The notes under the pieces: model-generated
Seen by the model: only the letters and a program-made list of their open reading frames with translations
What the model was told of the DNA's origin: nothing
Databases searched by the model: none
Shown: in pieces, positions 1-11,300 of the stretch
How the letters are laid out: every line of letters begins with the position of its first letter
Numbering within the stretch: the first letter of the stretch is position 1
Translations under genes and position numbers: made by a program
NCBI RefSeq assembly: GCF_000004075.3
Contig: NC_026656.2
Coordinates: forward strand, 496,001 to 560,000
From: Cucumis sativus
Taxonomy: Eukaryota > Streptophyta > Magnoliopsida > Cucurbitales > Cucurbitaceae
Direction of reading: 5' to 3'
DNA length: 64,000 nucleotides

Positions 1-521
1 AAAAACAAGAAACTTGGAATTGATTTTTATAAATTTAACTTTCAAAAACAAAGCACAAAGCTATATATTATATATTACAAAGTATATTTAACCCAAAACC
101 ATTACTGCATAAATTCATTAAGAATAACAAAAAAGTCATCAATAATAATACTTTTTAATTAATTCTCTAATATATGAAGACAACTATGATGTATTTCATG
201 AGTTTTAATGACAATTCAATGATAAGAGTTTGATAAAATTAGTGAGTGAATTAAGAAACAGAGATGAAAGGGAACAATAGAAAGAAGAATATCTAAAAAT
301 TAAGTAAACGTACGTGGCAGAGCCGTATTGGCGGATGGGTTTTGTTTTGAACGTTTCCTTTGGATTAGTTTAGTTTTAGGGTTTAGAGAGAGAGAGAGAG
401 AGAAAGGGAGATTTTAGTAAATCCAATAAAGAATTAACCTTTTTTCGTTTTGTGTTTACGTAATTTTCAGTTGAGGACTCGGAGAATTATCAAATCGCCG
501 GCAAGGACTTGTCTACGCCAT
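1..521. other. Upstream region of the inositol oxygenase gene
   Basis: AT-rich non-coding DNA with no supported gene. It holds an ACGTGGC (ABRE-like) core at 312-318, an AGGGTTT telo-box-like element near 377-383 and a short GA microsatellite at about 385-402, ahead of the TATA box at 522. These sit within 320 bp of the TATA box, so they are plausible promoter elements of the downstream gene. That role is inferred from position only. Confidence 0.5.
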
Positions 522-530
522 TATATAAAC
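522..530 (+). promoter_or_regulatory. TATA box of the inositol oxygenase gene
   Basis: The sequence TATATAAAC lies about 100 bp before the chosen ATG at 626. Transcription would start near 550-560 and give a leader of about 70 nt. The region before it is AT-rich, but this is the only good TATA match at a sensible distance. Confidence 0.55.
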
Positions 531-625
531 GCCTGAATTCTGAGTCCAAATCTCACAACACCAAAATTATCAATCCAAAATCTTCTCGTCGTTTTCCATC
601 GTTTTCTTCTTCCATTCGCAGATCA

Positions 626-3600
626 ATGACGATCCTCATCCCTCAACGCCAATTCGGTACGTACGCCCATTTCTTTCCATTCCTATTCCTAATGCTTTAT
701 TCATTTGGATTCCAATGTTATGTTCCTGATTTCTCTGAATTTTCTCTGTTATTCATATTGCGATCATATCTTCATTGTTTTGTTATAAACCCTCTCTTTG
801 ATCTTTTCATCACTTTCCAATCTTAATTCATGATTCTCTTTGTTTATTTTATCGTTAACTTTCATCCAGTATAAATCTAATATTTATTAGTTTATCGATT
901 ATTTTTTAAATCTTTTATTTACCATTTTGAGTGTAAATCTTGAAAACATATATATTTCCATACTATCTTTCAAAAGTTATATTATATTCTTTTAAAGTGA
1001 CAGATGGACTACTGAACTTGCATCGTTCAACGTTTAACTTTTACGAATTATATTTCATAAAATTACAAATGACTTTGAGTTTTTTCTTCTTCTTCGTTTT
1101 ATCTATATATATATAAAATAAGAGAATATATGCCTATATATATATACATTTATGAACTGAGATATGATCAAATTTACAGCATCGGAGGCTGGGACTCAGG
1201 CGATCTCCTTGGATAGTAATGAGTTGGTATTGGACGGTGAGTTTGTGAATCCAAAATCTTCACCAAACGACGCAGGTTTCTTCGCCCCCGAAATCAACTC
1301 CTTTGGCCATTCTTTCAGGTCATTTAGTTTCACGATCATCTCAAAAAACGGATTGTTATTGTTAGGACTATAATAGTTAAGTAGAAAAATAATTAAAAGA
1401 AGATGAGATCAACCAAATAGAATCCAATATTCGGTTTGATTTTATTTGTGTGTTTTTGTAGGGATTACGATAATGCAGAAAGCGTAAGGCAAAAGACAGT
1501 TGAAGAACTCTACCGCTTGAATCACATCAACCAAACATATGATTTTGTAAGTTCAATACTAATTAATTATCATTAATTCTTAGTTTAAGTTACAAAATTT
1601 GATGCATATGCTTTTAAAAATTAAAATAAAATAAAGTTGCAAATTATTAATTTTATAATTTTAAAATTTAAATCGATTTGTATGGATAAATTAAGAATTA
1701 TTATAAATATAGAGAATAAAACCCAATTTTACTTTTTAATAACTTTTTTTATAAAGCGAATAATTTCCAATATCTAGAAACATAAGTGCTTTTTGTGAAA
1801 TATTTTCTAAACCGACCTAAAAGTTTATACTTTGTTGTTCCTTATTCTGAATTTTATTGATAAATTAAATATAAAAAACCAGTTTCAAATATTTTTATTT
1901 TCTAAAGCTTATTATGGTAAAAAAATTGAATTATTAACCAAATTAAAAGAAAAAAAAAATTACAAACTTGGTTGGCGGATAATGAAATGTGTATATATAA
2001 AGTAAAATTTTGTTAAATCATCGGCTATACTAACAATCTATTTGGAATGTACTAATTGTATAGAAACATAAAATAGATCAAAACAAGAAGGAGACTTGTA
2101 TAATTATATGCATGCATGAAGTTAGGGTTTTGAAAAGTAGTATTACTTTGTTGGTTGAAAAAATAGGTAAAGAAAATGAGAGAAGAATATGGGAAATTGG
2201 ACAAGACAGAAATGAGCATATGGGAATGTTGTGAGATGCTGAATGAAGTGGTTGATGATAGTGATCCAGATTTGGATGAGCCTCAGATTCAACATTTGCT
2301 TCAATCTGCTGAAGCCATTAGAAAAGACTATCCCGATGAAGATTGGCTCCACTTGACTGCTCTCATTCATGGTACTTTCTAATTGTATCCCTAAACTTGA
2401 ATTTAAACCCATATTTTGAAATGATTTTTGTGAATATATAGGAACCTAATTAGCTTTAATTTATGTGAATATATATTTGACTCTTGAATCGTTGCTTTTA
2501 GATCTTGGAAAGGTTCTTCTTCTTCCTGCCTTCGGAGGGCTTCCACAGTGGGCTGTTGTTGGTATGATTTTTAAATTTTTTTACTTTAATACAACTGTTT
2601 AATTTAATAATTATAAGCAGAATTAATTAATATTGGACATTAATTTATTTTTTAAACTTCATGGAAATATTTGCAGGTGATACATATCCTCTTGGCTGTG
2701 CTTTTGACAAATCCATCGTCCATCACAAGGTAATAAAATGTGTCACCCTCACCTTTTAATTACTTACCATTATTATTTCATAAACTACAATTAATTAATC
2801 CAATTTATGGTTTTTGAAAATTAATTTAATTACTTCCCTTATTGCACTCTTTATTATATATATGTATGTGTAATGTATAGTGCAATATTAGCATTGGAAA
2901 ATACAAATACTACCGTATAATGTTTAATTTTAATTTGAATATTAAAAATATAACATGTGCAGTACTTCAAAGATAATATAGACAACAATAATCCTGCTTA
3001 CAATACAAAGTATGGAGTCTATTCTCCCGGATGTGGACTGGACAATGTAGTAATCTCTTGGGGCCACGATGACTACATGTACTTGGTATATACGATACAT
3101 ACTTTACGACTTATTAAATCAAACCGTTTAGAGTATATATTAATTCATTTAAAATCTTTAGGTAGCGAAAGAGAACGGAACAACCTTACCTGATGCCGGC
3201 TTATTTATCGTTAGATATCACTCATTTTATCGTAAGTTTTCTTTTTTTTATAGAATGAGTTGATGTAAATTAATTGTAAAATACTGATTATTGACAACTA
3301 GTTTTTGTGTGTAGCAATGCACAAAGAAGGAGCATATCAACATTTGATGAATGAGGAGGATGCTGAGAATATGAAGTGGCTTCACATTTTCAAGTAATTT
3401 TAATTATTCCATCATTTATTTATTATTAGTATTTTAGTTTATTGTTGAAAAAGTATTAATGATTTTAATTGTATCTAATTTGTTACAAATTATGTCCAGC
3501 AAATACGACCTTTACAGCAAGAGCAAAGTTCTAGTTGATGTAGAGAAGGTCAAACCTTACTACCAATCTCTTATTCAAAAGGTAACCAACTTTATCAACA

Positions 3601-3721
3601 TATATACTTTATAACTTAGCTTCTACTTTATAGTTTATTAATGAGCCAATTGAATCGAAGCTTATTCATATTTTCTTGTTTTTTTTTTCTATAGTATTTT
3701 CCGGCAAAGCTCAAATGGTGA
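626..3721 (+). CDS. MIOX: Myo-inositol oxygenase
   Basis: Non-heme di-iron enzyme that cleaves myo-inositol with O2 to D-glucuronate, feeding UDP-glucuronate for cell-wall polysaccharides and possibly ascorbate; expected to be cytosolic. Eleven exons join in frame: 626-656, 1180-1318, 1462-1546, 2167-2371, 2502-2561, 2677-2729, 2963-3085, 3162-3231, 3315-3393, 3500-3581, 3695-3721. They encode 317 aa, the usual plant length. Diagnostic stretches are [10 protein letters not shown], the HD motif in LTALIHDLGK (about residues 149-158), [29 protein letters not shown] and the C-terminal YFPAKLKW. The His and Asp metal ligands of the family lie in these motifs. The first coding exon holds only ten codons; its ATG follows a good TATA box and fits the length of plant homologues. 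All introns are GT-AG. Confidence 0.97.
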
Positions 3722-4900
3722 ATTAAGATGAAATACCGAGATGAAAATTGGTTTCATGAGCAATGACATAAAATGTGATGGGTTCCTGAACCAACGGTTA
3801 GCGTCGGTTGTATAAAATATTAATTGTTGTTGTCGTATTTAGTTTGTGAATGAATGAACGTACGATCGAGTCTATCCACAATTCTACCTCCTAAGTTCAC
3901 ATCTTTCTTTGTGTGTGAAATATTCATGTAAGCCAAACTTTTATTAATGTAAGTAATATATAACCGTTTTAAATATAATGAATGAGTTATTGTTTTTCGT
4001 TGGAGATAAATATGTTTGATTATGAAAATCTCTCCCTCTATCAGTCTTCTCTCTTCAATATTTATAATTCTTAAAATTAATTAACAACCTCATAAGTGAG
4101 TATTTAATAAAAACGTAAATCTTAATATTTAAATAAAATGTAAATCTTAAATCACACTAATCATATAAAAATAAAATTAAATATTTTGAAATCTATTAAC
4201 TATGGAAAAATCAACTTCTATTTTAAACCCTAATTTTGAGGATTCCTCAGCCAATCTCCTTCCTCCACGTCATACATAGAGATGAAATCAATAATTACTA
4301 ATTACTTTGTTTCATTTACTAAGCTAGGTTCAATTTTTGTTTATTTATTTATTTGAAACATATTTCCTAATAGTTAAGAAAATTTGTCATTTTGCATAAA
4401 GTGTAGGAAGAAAAGGTAGTAGGTGAAAACATAGATAATATAATTATTATTTTAGTGCAAAGTGGTAAGGTGTGACATGCAACGTATACAAACGTAAAAC
4501 AATCAAATTTCTCATTTATAATTATTTAATTTTATCATCACCTTCCAATTAATTAGCAATATCTCTTTGTGGTCATACATTTTTAATTTTTTTTTTCACC
4601 CTTTCACAACAATTATTTTATGGACAAAAATTTGAACATGACGCCAAATGCTTACACTTATCAATTATTAATTTATGTATGAAATGTTGAAAAATCTTTC
4701 CTTATTATTGAATATAATAATTAAAAAATAATTGTTGAAAATTGTATATACGAAACTTAGATGTATATATATCATTGTTTTCAAAGAAAGAGTTCAAATC
4801 TCTCCTTCCATATATTGAACTATAAAATGATCGACATGTATTAACAAAATATTTAATAAATTAGGTGAATCTTACGGCATACTGAATTAGCAATTTTTAG
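3722..4900. other. Intergenic: 3' region of MIOX and AT-rich spacer
   Basis: The 3' untranslated region of the inositol oxygenase gene probably runs to about 3960-4000. The rest is AT-rich with no ORF, RNA gene or clear transposon that I can support. Confidence 0.5.
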
Positions 4901-4909
4901 TAGGCCGAG

Positions 4910-4957
4910 AAAGGCCCATTGGACTGTTTTGAAATGGGCCTTTAACTATTAGGCCCA
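4910..4957. promoter_or_regulatory. Three Site II (TGGGCC/GGCCCA) elements, two forming an inverted repeat
   Basis: GGCCCA occurs at 4913-4918 and 4952-4957, and TGGGCC at 4935-4940. The first two lie in an exact 11-bp inverted repeat, AAAGGCCCATT (4910-4920) and AATGGGCCTTT (4933-4943), with a 12-bp spacer. Site II elements are bound by TCP factors and are common in promoters of growth-linked and housekeeping plant genes. They sit about 440-480 bp before the ATG of the glycine-rich membrane protein gene. Confidence 0.5.
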
Positions 4958-4988
4958 AAAGTAACATGGAATCGGGAATATAAATTTT

Positions 4989-5007
4989 CACACGTGTGAT
5001 GCACGTG
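4989..5007. promoter_or_regulatory. Pair of G-boxes (CACGTG)
   Basis: Two CACGTG cores at 4991-4996 and 5002-5007 are spaced 11 bp centre to centre, about one helical turn. The first is embedded in the 10-bp palindrome CACACGTGTG (4989-4998) and the second in GCACGTGTC, an ABRE-like context. G-boxes are bound by bZIP and bHLH factors. They are about 390-400 bp upstream of the start codon at 5395. Confidence 0.5.
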
Positions 5008-5394
5008 TCAAGTTGTCTCCTTCGTCCTTCATCCTTCCTATTCCGTCCGTCGAAACTCGGGTCTGTTTTCATTTTTTTTGGTTCCTTCTGTGTTCTTTAC
5101 TTTTTCGGCCATTGCTTTTTCCCATCTCTCAGTTCACTTCGATTTTTTTTTTCCAACTCCTTCAACTTCCACGATTGTCAATTCCCACCCCCTTATACGT
5201 TCAACTTCTCACTCAATTCCCACTAGTTTACTCTCATTTTCTACACAATTCTATGTAATTTAAGTACTTCACTCAAAATATCCCCCAAATTCAGCTCGTT
5301 AGTCTTCTTTTTTCTCATTTTGAATCTGGGTTTTGTAAATTTTGCAAAACCCATAAGAGTTCCCTTCTTTTATAGATAGTAATTCATCTCTGAA

Positions 5395-8300
5395 ATGGCT
5401 CAATACTGTCTGTATACTTGCCAAGCCTTCTTTATCAGCTTGCTTGCCTTTCTCACCTTTAGCATTTGTGTGGAATTTGATTATGGGGATGAATTTTCCA
5501 TCATCAGCTATGATGGAGATTATTCGCCCCCTTCACCTCCCCCACCCACTCCCTTTCCTCATCCTCCATCATTTTCATGTGAGGGTGATCTGAAAGGAAT
5601 CGGGTCGCTTAACAAAATTTGCGAGCTGAATTCCAGCTTGAGCTTTGGTGATGATGTGTATATTGAGGGAAATGGTAGCTTGTATATTCTCTCCGGTGTG
5701 AGTTTAAGTTGTCCCGTAATGGGTTGTACCATACAGATAAACATGAGCAGGGATTTTTCTCTAGGTCATAATTCGCTGATAGTTGCAGGAAGTTTGAGGA
5801 TTGATGCTCTAAACATTAGTTTAGTTGATGGGTCTGTGGTAAATGTGACGGCGTTGGCTGGAAATCCGCCGGCACAGACCAGTGGAACGCCGTCGGGTTA
5901 TCAGGGAGCTGGCGGTGGCCATGGTGGCAGAGGAGCGAGCTGTGTGACGGATAATACGAAGCTGCCAGATGATGTTTGGGGCGGGGACACGTACTCGTGG
6001 TCTTCTTTACATGAACCATGGAGTTTTGGTAGTAAAGGTGGAACGACTGTTAAAGAAGAAAGTTATGGTGGGGAAGGAGGTGGGAGGATTTGGCTAGAAA
6101 CAAAGAATTCAATCGAAGTTAGTGGTAATCTTTATGCAGATGGAGGTGATGGTGGCATCAAGGGCGGAGGAGGTTCTGGTGGCAGCATCTATATCAAAGC
6201 CCAGAGAATGTAACTCTCTCCCCTCTTTTTTTCTGATTTTTCTTTTCTTCTTTAATCTCTGACTTCACTAGATATATTTCAGCTTCAGTTCAATTCATTG
6301 ACTTTTTTGCTCCCCGTTATTAAGTGAGTGAGGTTCTTGTTTACTTTGAGCTGGAATGATACGTGATATCTTGAAATATGTTGATGTGATTATTCGATGG
6401 ACAAGGAAATAGAGAGAATGCACTTGCCTTGTGAATTTGTGATATGGCCTTTCCTTACTGTTTTAGAATGCTGGAGAGATAGTAGTACGTACTTCGGAAT
6501 ATTAGGTCGATGTTTAGTCGTTGTCACTGGTGTCCATTGGTATGTTTTGCTTCCTCTGGGTTAAAGATTTTAGTAATTATGGCGTGACCCAAAGCAATTT
6601 TTTTTTTTTTTTGTAATCCTTTCGAGGATGTGGGAATATCTCATCTCCCTTTTTGTACTTCCTCTTTTGGGGAATATAAGAGAAAGATATGAAGAATATC
6701 CCATTAATATGAAATATCAGGATAGTACTGTTGTTCAAGGTTGTTAGGTTAAGGAGTGAGAGAAGGTTAAGTATAGGGTATTTAGTTTCGTAATAGTTTG
6801 ACCTTAAGAGGCTTTTTCATATGTTTCTTCAATTTATGTAGGCCAATTTATTAGATAGGTCAAGCTTTTAGTTCTAAATCATATTTGCAAGTGATCTAGG
6901 AGCACACAGGTAATACAGTTCCTCTGTGAAGAGCAGGACTGGAAGTGGCAGGTTAAGTACAGTTGGTGGTAATGGATTTGCTGGAGGTGGAGGTGGAAGA
7001 ATTTCCATCAATGTTTTTAGTCGGCATGACAATACAGAATTCTTTGCTCACGGTGAGGTTATATCGTGTTAATTGAAAAATTGAGTGTTGTCATGGGGTT
7101 TCTGCTCTATAATACCATCATAGTGCAGAGAAGGAAAAGAATGAGAAAGAATCAAATATGATATAGTGACCTTTATGTGTTGTTTGTAGGGGGGAAGAGT
7201 TATGGCTGTTCTGAAAATGCGGGTGCAGCAGGAACGTATTACGATGCTGTGCCTCGAAGCCTTATTGTTAGCAATGATAACTTATCTACTCAGACGGATA
7301 CACTTCTTTTAACATTTCCCAAGCAGCCTCTTTGGACAAATGTGTACATTCAAAACCATGCTAAGGCTTTGGTTCCTTTGTTTTGGAGCCGTGTACAGGT
7401 TACACATCTCTGAGTATATGCTTCCACGGTTATGCAGATTATTGTTTCTCTGATTTCTCTTCTCATATGGATCATGCTTGCTAGCTTGGGTGTTTTTTGA
7501 CCTGGACTTCTTGAGTTATTGTTTTTTTTCTTCTTTTGGTTATAATCAATGCCATTTTTCTATTAATGGGAAGTGTTGTATTTTTCCCGTTTTTAGAGAA
7601 GAAAGAGTAATTTCATCAGAAAAAGGATTTAAATAACCAGAATTCCAAGAAAAGGGCAGATGCTTGCTTGTTTGGTGGTTCGTTGAATTATAAATCAGTC
7701 TTCATATTCAAATACTAACAAATTTTGTTACTTCTTTGGGAATGTTTTTTTAAGAAGTGATTATATGATTTGTTTATAAGTGATTTATTAAAAGTGATTC
7801 TCATCGAACCATTTTCATATTTGGATTTATGATTTTAAACAAGATTTTCATTCAATCAAAGTTGATGTTGAGTGATTAAAGATATTTTTGGGATTGATTT
7901 TGAACTTGACAGAAAGTGATTTTAAACCTTTCAAAATCACTCCAAGACAAGACCCATCCTAACCTATTAACCTAAGCTCAGCTTTAGGATTAAGTTGCAA
8001 TTTTAGACACACCATTTGAGAGAATTCAATTTTGTTTTATTTTTTTGAGTGGAAATGAATGTTTGCTGATGTGTAATTTTCTCTTAGCATGCAAAATTTT
8101 TCTACCTTGCTATTTAACATAACCAATTGATGTTTCTTATTCTACACAAGTTCTATGAAAACCATTTAAATTGTTTATGTGTGATTGAGGTACACTAAAA
8201 TTTTAAAAAATATAACATCAAACAATTGACTGAGACACTTCGCAGTCATGTTTCTATTATGTATTTCTATGGTGAAATGCTGCTGATTCTTCACGTAGGT

Positions 8301-11300
8301 TCAAGGACAAATTCATCTATCAGTTGGTGCAGTCCTGTCCTTTGGGCTTGCTCATTACGCTTCATCAGAATTTGAGTTAATTGCAGAAGAGCTTCTTATG
8401 AGCAATTCTGTTATTAAGGCAAGTAGCAGCTTCTTTTGTTTCCCATCTATCCAGAGCTATATTTTAGCCAAAAATTGTTATTTGGACTTCCTCAAGAGTG
8501 TGTTTTGTATGTAATTAACATTTTCAACCCCGTACCAATTCTTGAAGTTTTTGTTTCCCTTTTAACTCGTGGTGGCATGACTAGCCATGGCACTATATAT
8601 TGGACACATGACAAAAATCAAGCTAATCTGTCATGTTTTGTTATGGGGTATTTGGCAGAAGAGAAATAGTAGAATCTTTTGTGAGATTGAGAGGGAACCT
8701 TTCTCTTGGGCGGCTCGCCAACTTTACTGTTTCTTTCTTTCTGCATTTTCTAAACGAACAGTTTTTACTATTTCTCTCGAGGCATTATGATAAGTTCTTT
8801 TTATATTATTCCTTTAGGTCATATTTTTTTTTAAAACTAGAGACCCTTCCTCTAGGGTGCTTCTTTCGTGGGTTTTTGTTTATTTATTATTATTATTTTG
8901 TGCCCTTATATTCCAACTTGTAAGTTATTGCAGTCCGCAAAAGTTTCTTCCTTGGGCCTATTTGTCAATTAAGGCGCGTTGTTATTATTTATTAATTATT
9001 ATTATCTTTTTCTTACGGCTGATCTTAGACTTGTTTTTATATATATATATATATATATATTTTCATTGAACTTATTTCTCTATTGTTTCAGAACCATCCA
9101 TGCTGTCTCTTTCTGTGACAGACTTTGTGGATGATTTTAAGGTTGCTTGCCTGAACAACCACTTTTTGGGGGATTTTGATGTTTTTAATCCTTTTCTTCG
9201 GTCCCCATTACTACTTCGATAGGCTAACAATTTCAAATTTCTTTGTTTTTTGTTGGTTGGTACTTGGGTATTGTGGATTACAGAGCCTGAGTTGTGTTTG
9301 TCAATTTTTTTTTCGTTAATAAGCAGATGTATATATAATTTCTTTTAAATGTCAAAAGCTGAGCTTTCACTGATATGCAGATATATGGGGCCCTTCGCAT
9401 GTTTGTGAAAATGCATTTAATGTGGAATTCCAAAATACTTATAGACGGTGGAGACAATGAAATTGTGGCTACATCTCTGCTTGAGGCCAGTAATTTATTG
9501 GTTCTCAAGGTATTTCATATTTCACAAACTTCTTATTGACTAAAATTTATGATGAAGTAAATCACGCTCATTTATCTGTTTGTTTTTGTCAGGAGTCATC
9601 TTCTATACATTCAAATGCAAATTTAGGTGTTCATGGACAAGGATACTTGAATCTTACTGGACCAGGAAATCTTATTGAAGCACAACGTCTTATACTATCA
9701 TTGTTTTTCAGTATCTATGTAAGCTGAATTAGCTTTCTTTACTGTTTAGAATTCTCTTGAACCGTACATTTCAGAGTCTATGCACTTTTATTTGTTTTTT
9801 TGTACTAAGTGTTGAATATCTACTTGATAATATTAAGGTTGGGCCTAAGTCATTCCTCCGAGGACCTTTGGACGATTCAAAATCCAATAATACGTAAGTT
9901 TTTCTAATGTATGATCCTTAATCAGTAATTTCGTCTTTGGTTCCCTCACTTTTCTATAAATTTGCAGGAGACCACGGCTCTACTGTGAACTTTCTGATTG
10001 TCCAGCGGAACTACTTCACCCCCCTGAAGATTGTAATGTGAACTCCTCATTGCCCTTCACTCTTCAGGTGTCTCATTTGCCAGATTGACCACTAAGTAGT
10101 TATCTTGTGTGGAGAATATTATTTTTGAGATTTATTCATTACACTGAATATGCTTTTCTTTGTCTAATCTGATATTGGTTTGCTTCGCTTGTTTCTGCAG
10201 ATTTGTCGAGTTGAAGATCTAACAGTTGAAGGCACCATAACTGGATCTGTTATTCACTTTCACTGGGTCAGGGATATATTTGTTTACCTATCTGGTGCAA
10301 TTAGTGCTTCTGGTCTTGGTATGCATTTTTCTTCAATTATTTTGTTATTGCCTGGAAGGTTCAAGTAGTTTTAATGAAAAATTGTTAATATACCGCAGCT
10401 TCATATCAACTGAAGGTTGAACATGTTACATTACACTATTGTAGATAAAATAAAGTTTTCTGTTGTGCTTTGGCTATGTAGCTTTCTTCTTCTTCTTCTT
10501 CTTCCTTTTTTCCATTGAAATTAGTATCTTAGTTTTATCTTGCATCCTTTTGTTGGTTTTCGTTATTGTATGCCATTGTCTCCATTTTTTCTTGATGAAA
10601 GTTTGGTTATTCAAAAGAAGAAAATTTTCCATTATTGCAACTACTTTTGGCCTTCACCATGTTTTGTGCTTGGTTGTGCAGGCTGCACCGGTGGAGTGGG
10701 TAGAGGACGAATTTTTGCAAATGGTCTTGGTGCAGGTGGTGGACATGGTGGGAAAGGTGGTGATGGATACTATAATGGCACCTTCATTGATGGCGGTGTT
10801 GCGTATGGAGATCCCGATCTCCCTTGTGAACTTGGCAGTGGTAGTGGAAATGGTAGTCTTGCTGGTGAAACAGCAGGTGGTGGGATTATTGGTAAGTTGT
10901 GATTCTTCCTCTCTTTCTCTGGTTTTATTTATTATTTGTTATTTAGTTAATTTTTAATAATGTTTATGTTTACTTGTCTCATTAAGTTTGTATAAGTAGA
11001 GCTCACTTTGTAATTATGAAATCATAATCTGCATGGGGAATCAATTCTAATGGCTTTATATTGTAGTACTGTACTAATTATGCTGCTCATGGGTTTGTTG
11101 GGCTCGGTAGGTTGAGTAATGGCTAGGACCAATGCTTATTTGGGATACCTGTACTTGTTCACAATTTTATTATTTCAGATAAATGCTGACAATGAACACT
11201 ATTTTGTGCATGATTGTACAGTGATGGGGTCACTAGAGCACTCAGTAGTAAGTTTGTCTCTCAATGGGTCCCTTAGAGCTGATGGAGAAACCTTTGGGCG

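Larger units (their letters stand above)
8419..9380 (+). other. GC-AG intron (intron 4 of the glycine-rich protein gene)
   Basis: The exon ends with codon AAG and is followed by GCAAGT, the classical strong context of GC donors. The acceptor is TGATATGCAG at 9371-9380. Reading across the junction gives SNSVIK then IYGALRMF, matching how the family continues. No GT donor nearby preserves the frame. Confidence 0.75.

Noticed and set aside
11119-11221. Start codon within intron 10 giving a separate small glycine-rich protein
   Set aside because: The acceptor at 11220-11221 and the family continuity from exon 10 show this is intron sequence before exon 11.
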